Shown here: positions 6,375-9,500 of the stretch, in pieces
Layout: each line of letters opens with the position of its first letter
How positions within the stretch are numbered: position 1 is the stretch's first letter
From: Erwinia sp.
Lineage (GTDB): Bacteria > Pseudomonadota > Gammaproteobacteria > Enterobacterales > Enterobacteriaceae
Assembly: GCA_003512805.1 (NCBI GenBank)
Contig: DOOK01000040.1
Span: 1 to 9,500, forward strand
Direction of reading: 5' to 3'
DNA: 9,500 nucleotides
Notes under the pieces: generated by a model
Told to the model about the DNA's origin: nothing
Database searches by the model: none
The model's input: the letters and a program-made list of their open reading frames with translations, nothing else
Made by a program: the position numbers and the translations under genes

Positions 6375-8591
6375 TTATCCCTGGTTCTTTAACGCATACC
6401 AGGGCACCGCAACCTGCTGGCCGTTGATTACCATGGAAACGAAACCGCCTGGTTTACTGGTATCGACCTCGGCCGCATCCAGTTGCCGCGACTGCACCAG
6501 TAAATCACCCTGCTCGTTGGCGCCGATCCCTGCTTTGCCGTTGTGCAGCGCAAAACGACGTACGGCCTGACGCGCGCCCTGTGGTGGATTTTTAAAGTCC
6601 ATTTCCGCGTCAAAGCGGGCACACTGGCCGGTCAGGAAGCGATCGCGCGCCGTGGTTTTCATCATCACGCCGGACGAGCCTACCCAGCCAGCCAGCTTAA
6701 CAAAGACCTGCGTATCGGCGTCGTGCGTGGTGGTATACATCACATCGACAATCGGGCTACTGCCCTCAATGTGCCAGCTTCCTTCAAACCCTTTCACTTT
6801 GCGTTGCAACGTAATGACGGCTTTGCCGCCGGTGTTGCGGTCATTCAGCAGATTATGCAGAGGTTCCGAGGTCGTGCCGTTGCTGAACTGCGACTGCCCG
6901 AGGATCTCAATTTCCCAGCTGTCACCCACGTCCGGCGTATGGATGTTACCCAACAGATACCATTTTTCCTGGTTGCTGTTGTTCTGAATACGAAACCGTG
7001 AGGTCAGATAGTTGTACTTCATGCTGCCATCGGCGGCGATACCGTACGACTCAACACGGGTGGATCCGCGCTCGTAAGGGCCAAGCCACTCATCACCCTG
7101 CAGCGAGTTATCAATCCAGCTTTTCGCCTGCAGATTAATTTGCCGCATATTCAGACGCGAATGGTGGGCGATCAGCGGGTTCGGGCAGGTTTCAATACTT
7201 AATGCATCAACAATCCATTGCCCGTTGGAAAGGTCGCCCGGGAACTCGGTGTGTTCAATCCAGCCGTTGTGAATGATCGACTGCGTACAGCGCGGCAGGT
7301 TCAACGCCATGCCTTTAGAGCAGTGCTGCACGTTGAAATTCGACAGTTCAATAGCGGTACTGTGGTCCCAGTTCCCTTTTTTGGTATAGGACCAGGTCGC
7401 TTTGATCACATCGCCGGTACAGTTATTGGCATACCATTGGTCAATTTTACAATCAAGCGTATCCACCAGGCTTAATGAGGTGCCGCCAACGCCAATAAAG
7501 CGCAGGCAGGCGCCACGGAAATATTGCCCTGCCGGACAGACGTTGTGGTAGAAGCCCTGCGTGTTCGGTAACTCTTTGTTACGGCCTTCAAAACTCAGGT
7601 TGCTGATTTCCACCCACCGCGCGTTCACCTTGAAGACGACGTCCGATTTACCGTCGGAAACAATAGTGGTCGAAGGGAAGTAGCCGAAGTTGATAGGCGC
7701 GCCCGATACGCGGAAATAGCTGACGTAATTAGCAGAAATATCAAATGAGGAGACGAAAAAGCGCCCGGCCGGGAACTGGACGGATAACATTCTGTTGTTA
7801 TCCTGCGCCCAGTGAAACATGGCCTGGATAGCCGGCAGCGAGTCGGTACGGCCATCGGCCACCGCGCCAAAGTCAAAAATCGTCAGCGCGTTGAGATCGT
7901 CAGAGACGCGACGCCAGTGGTAATCGCCGCCGGATGAGGCGATATAGCCGCCGTCATCCTTTGCTTTGGTCAGCTCACCAACAAAGGCGCCCCCCCCCGT
8001 TTCCGTGCCGGCGTGCCAGCCCTTAAGACGCACCTTTGCCCCGTTAAACAGCGGCGTGGTGTGGCGTAGCTCATCATAAGAGCCAATCTCACCAATCAGC
8101 TGATAGCCGGACGGCTGCGCCAGGCGACGGCTGAATTCTGAAGCGCCGCTGTTTTTCACGTCCGGCACATAGAAAAGCTGCTCGTCACGATCGTTATACA
8201 GCGCCATGGAATATTCACTGCTGGACCACAGCGCCCCTTTGGCGGCCACAAAACGCTTCAGCGTGTCGCTGTTCAACGTTACGGGCTGGGACAGCAGCGA
8301 AACCTCACCGTTTGCGCTTTTGACAAAGACGTCGATGGGGTGCTGAGCAGGATCGTTACCCGCCTTGCCAATATAAAGTTTACCGTTAAAGTCATGCCAG
8401 AAACCGGCTGGCATAGTAAAGACGTCGTCAGGCGAAAAAATCGGCACATCATTTTTAGGGATGGCATCAGCCGGGACTTTCTTTAGCTTCAGCTCCGCTT
8501 CTTCACTGCGGGCGGCTACGGGTAGCGAACTCAGTGCTGCGGTTGCCACGATGGAGGAAAATGCTGTTCGGATTAATTCTCTGCGCTTCAT
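6375..8591 (-). CDS. amsF: AmsF/WceF-like exported EPS-processing protein with phage-tailspike architecture
   Basis: This 738-residue protein matches the AmsF/WceF family, which sits in amylovoran and stewartan loci; WceF of Pantoea stewartii is described as a tailspike-fold enzyme acting on stewartan. Order of parts: residues 1-28, a basic RRELIR start, hydrophobic stretch and AxA-like end, resembling a twin-arginine signal. Residues ~49-147 resemble the P22 tailspike head-binding domain (PIF near 50, NGKLYIG 69-75, SQP 101-103, YSMALY 127-132). Residues 165-230 carry a tailspike-type linker with GWHAG and GGG. FDFGAVADGRTD (239-250) starts a pectate-lyase-3-type beta-helix to about 490. Residues 525-660 look like a beta-rich tail-protein domain. 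The end, NGQQVAVPWY (723-732), resembles tail-protein C-termini. There are eight cysteines. I cannot assign catalytic acids. Nine consecutive G bases encode G199-G201. The likely role is cleaving or trimming EPS outside the cytoplasm. The gene starts 69 bases after the amsE stop. Confidence 0.88.
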   Translation of the reverse strand: MKRRELIRTAFSSIVATAALSSLPVAARSEEAELKLKKVPADAIPKNDVPIFSPDDVFTMPAGFWHDFNGKLYIGKAGNDPAQHPIDVFVKSANGEVSLLSQPVTLNSDTLKRFVAAKGALWSSSEYSMALYNDRDEQLFYVPDVKNSGASEFSRRLAQPSGYQLIGEIGSYDELRHTTPLFNGAKVRLKGWHAGTETGGGAFVGELTKAKDDGGYIASSGGDYHWRRVSDDLNALTIFDFGAVADGRTDSLPAIQAMFHWAQDNNRMLSVQFPAGRFFVSSFDISANYVSYFRVSGAPINFGYFPSTTIVSDGKSDVVFKVNARWVEISNLSFEGRNKELPNTQGFYHNVCPAGQYFRGACLRFIGVGGTSLSLVDTLDCKIDQWYANNCTGDVIKATWSYTKKGNWDHSTAIELSNFNVQHCSKGMALNLPRCTQSIIHNGWIEHTEFPGDLSNGQWIVDALSIETCPNPLIAHHSRLNMRQINLQAKSWIDNSLQGDEWLGPYERGSTRVESYGIAADGSMKYNYLTSRFRIQNNSNQEKWYLLGNIHTPDVGDSWEIEILGQSQFSNGTTSEPLHNLLNDRNTGGKAVITLQRKVKGFEGSWHIEGSSPIVDVMYTTTHDADTQVFVKLAGWVGSSGVMMKTTARDRFLTGQCARFDAEMDFKNPPQGARQAVRRFALHNGKAGIGANEQGDLLVQSRQLDAAEVDTSKPGGFVSMVINGQQVAVPWYALKNQG
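7990..7998 (-). repeat. nine-base G homopolymer inside the AmsF-like gene
   Basis: The minus strand carries nine consecutive G bases coding for T198-G199-G200-G201. A one-base slip would truncate the protein before its beta-helix. The tract is a possible slippage site, or a sequencing-error site; in this copy the frame is intact. Confidence 0.9.
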
Positions 8592-8660
8592 ACAAAATTC
8601 CGTTAATCAGGTAAGTGTCGATGCTGTTTCATCCAGAGGTATAGTCCGGTGCAGGCTTTT

Positions 8661-9461
8661 TTATCCCTTGCGATCCCGCTCGTACAGGAACTTCATTACG
8701 CTTACCGGCATGACCCGCGTTGAGGTGCGGATCAGAAAATAGAGCGTGCCGTTAACAAAATTGGTCTGGCGCAGGCGGTTTTTTAGCGACCAGAGCTGCA
8801 CCTCGCTTTTAATGTAAGTCATGCCGCGGCGCTTGCTGACCATTTCGCTGCCTGAACGTACACGCATCAGGATGTCGTGCAGGTTGGCGACTTCATAGCC
8901 CTGCGAGAGCATGCGCAGCCACAGATTGTAATCTTCCATAAACAGGTGATGCTGATAGCTGCCCGCTGCCAGCACTTTGTCCTTACGGAACACCACGCAC
9001 ATATGGTTGAACGGGTTTTTCATGCGGGCGAAATGGCGGATCTCGGCGCTGCTCAACGGCAGACGCTTCAGGCGTTCATTGCCAAATTCATCAAATTCAA
9101 TGACTGCCGCACCCAGCAACGCCATCTCGGGATGCGCTTCCATATAGGGGATCTGTTTTTCAAAACGTTCTGGCAGACAGATGTCGTCGGTATCCATGCG
9201 CGCAACGATATTGTGCGAGCAGCGATCCAGACCCGCATTAAGCGCTTTGCCCAAACCGACGTTTTTTTCCAGCGGCACGATAACGATCGGCAGCTTGTCC
9301 ATCCAGTTGTTGACCGATGCTTTCAGCGCATCACTCAGCGGGCCGTCATACACCACGACAATCTCGGAAGCGGGAAGCGTCTGCTCGTACAGGCTCTGCA
9401 TGCACTGCTCAACATTTTCCGGTTTCTCTCTGTGATAGAGAGACATAAGAACTGAAAACAT
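8661..9461 (-). CDS. amsE: family 2 glycosyltransferase, AmsE-like
   Basis: This is a GT-A inverting glycosyltransferase that probably adds one sugar to the lipid-linked EPS repeat unit at the inner membrane. It has 266 residues (AmsE is about 270). The fold begins immediately (FSVLMSLYHRE, 2-12). Further features are YDG (38-40), KNVGLGKALNAGL (66-78), the metal/UDP-binding D90-x-D92-D93 in ARMDTDD, and the catalytic-base region MEDYNLWLRML (175-185) with E176/D177. The C-terminus is basic and hydrophobic (residues 224-263), suggesting membrane association. The start at 9461 matches the family N-terminus, but only three native bases (9462-9464) precede it before adapter sequence, so its ribosome site is missing. 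The reading frame stays open through the adapter, and a longer start would be an artefact. Donor and acceptor are unknown. Confidence 0.88.
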   Translation of the reverse strand: MFSVLMSLYHREKPENVEQCMQSLYEQTLPASEIVVVYDGPLSDALKASVNNWMDKLPIVIVPLEKNVGLGKALNAGLDRCSHNIVARMDTDDICLPERFEKQIPYMEAHPEMALLGAAVIEFDEFGNERLKRLPLSSAEIRHFARMKNPFNHMCVVFRKDKVLAAGSYQHHLFMEDYNLWLRMLSQGYEVANLHDILMRVRSGSEMVSKRRGMTYIKSEVQLWSLKNRLRQTNFVNGTLYFLIRTSTRVMPVSVMKFLYERDRKG

Positions 9462-9464
9462 ACC

Positions 9465-9500
9465 AGATCGGAAGAGCGTCGTGTAGGGAAAGAGTGTAGT
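9465..9500 (+). other. Illumina sequencing adapter left at the contig end
   Basis: Positions 9465-9497 match, base for base from memory, the 33-base TruSeq read-through adapter that begins AGATCGGAAGAGCGTCGTGT. The last three bases (AGT) could be the start of an index or a divergent base. This is library artefact, not genomic DNA. It shows that the true assembly ends at 9464 and that nothing upstream of the AmsE-like start can be interpreted. Confidence 0.97.

Noticed and set aside
8877..9455. 192-codon plus-strand frame opposite the AmsE-like gene
   Set aside because: It is the antisense of a gene with clear GT2 motifs, and its composition (many His, Gln, Phe, Arg) is typical of a shadow frame. 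The same applies to the plus-strand frames at 2741-3379, 3520-4020, 4066-4446, 4911-5378 and 6543-7001.
1..9500. tRNA or rRNA genes, CRISPR array, insertion sequence or attachment site
   Set aside because: Searched by eye; no repeated spacers, transposase, terminal repeats or structural RNA signatures were seen. The phage-like AmsF gene stands alone, without other phage genes.

Overview
The window looks like a contig end from an enterobacterium of the Erwiniaceae (Pantoea or Erwinia). The evidence is an amylovoran/stewartan-type exopolysaccharide (EPS) gene set next to galF and galE, with every protein close to enterobacterial family members. Assignments rest on recognised protein motifs and remembered family sequences; no database search was run. 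All seven protein genes lie on the minus strand, so transcription runs from high to low coordinates.

In transcription order, the right part (about 9461-4860) is the distal end of an EPS operon. It holds a family 2 glycosyltransferase (AmsE-like), a 738-residue exported beta-helix protein of the AmsF/WceF type, and a GT4-type glycosyltransferase (AmsK/WcaL-like). A good intrinsic terminator (4690-4721) closes this unit. galF and galE follow as a second unit (4431-2474) that supplies and tunes UDP-glucose/UDP-galactose, and it ends at a strong terminator (2430-2454). After a 517-base AT-rich gap come rfbB and rfbD (1956 to the left edge). These are the first genes of a dTDP-L-rhamnose/O-antigen operon that runs out of the window. 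The gap carries a JUMPStart/ops element, the RfaH recruitment signal, in the right orientation for rfbB. It also holds a close match to an RcsAB box. The window therefore spans the junction of two tandem surface-polysaccharide loci.

The most notable gene is the AmsF-like one. Its first ~28 residues look like a twin-arginine signal peptide. Residues ~49-147 resemble the head-binding domain of the phage P22 tailspike. A pectate-lyase-type beta-helix follows, and the last residues resemble phage tail-protein C-termini. The whole reads as a phage tailspike turned into an exported EPS-processing enzyme. A run of nine G bases inside the gene could allow slippage. The usual amsJ (pyruvyl transferase) and amsL (flippase) are missing between amsF and galF.

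The last 36 bases (9465-9500) are not biological. They match Illumina adapter sequence, so the contig ends three bases upstream of the AmsE-like start codon. The adapter is in an open frame with that gene.
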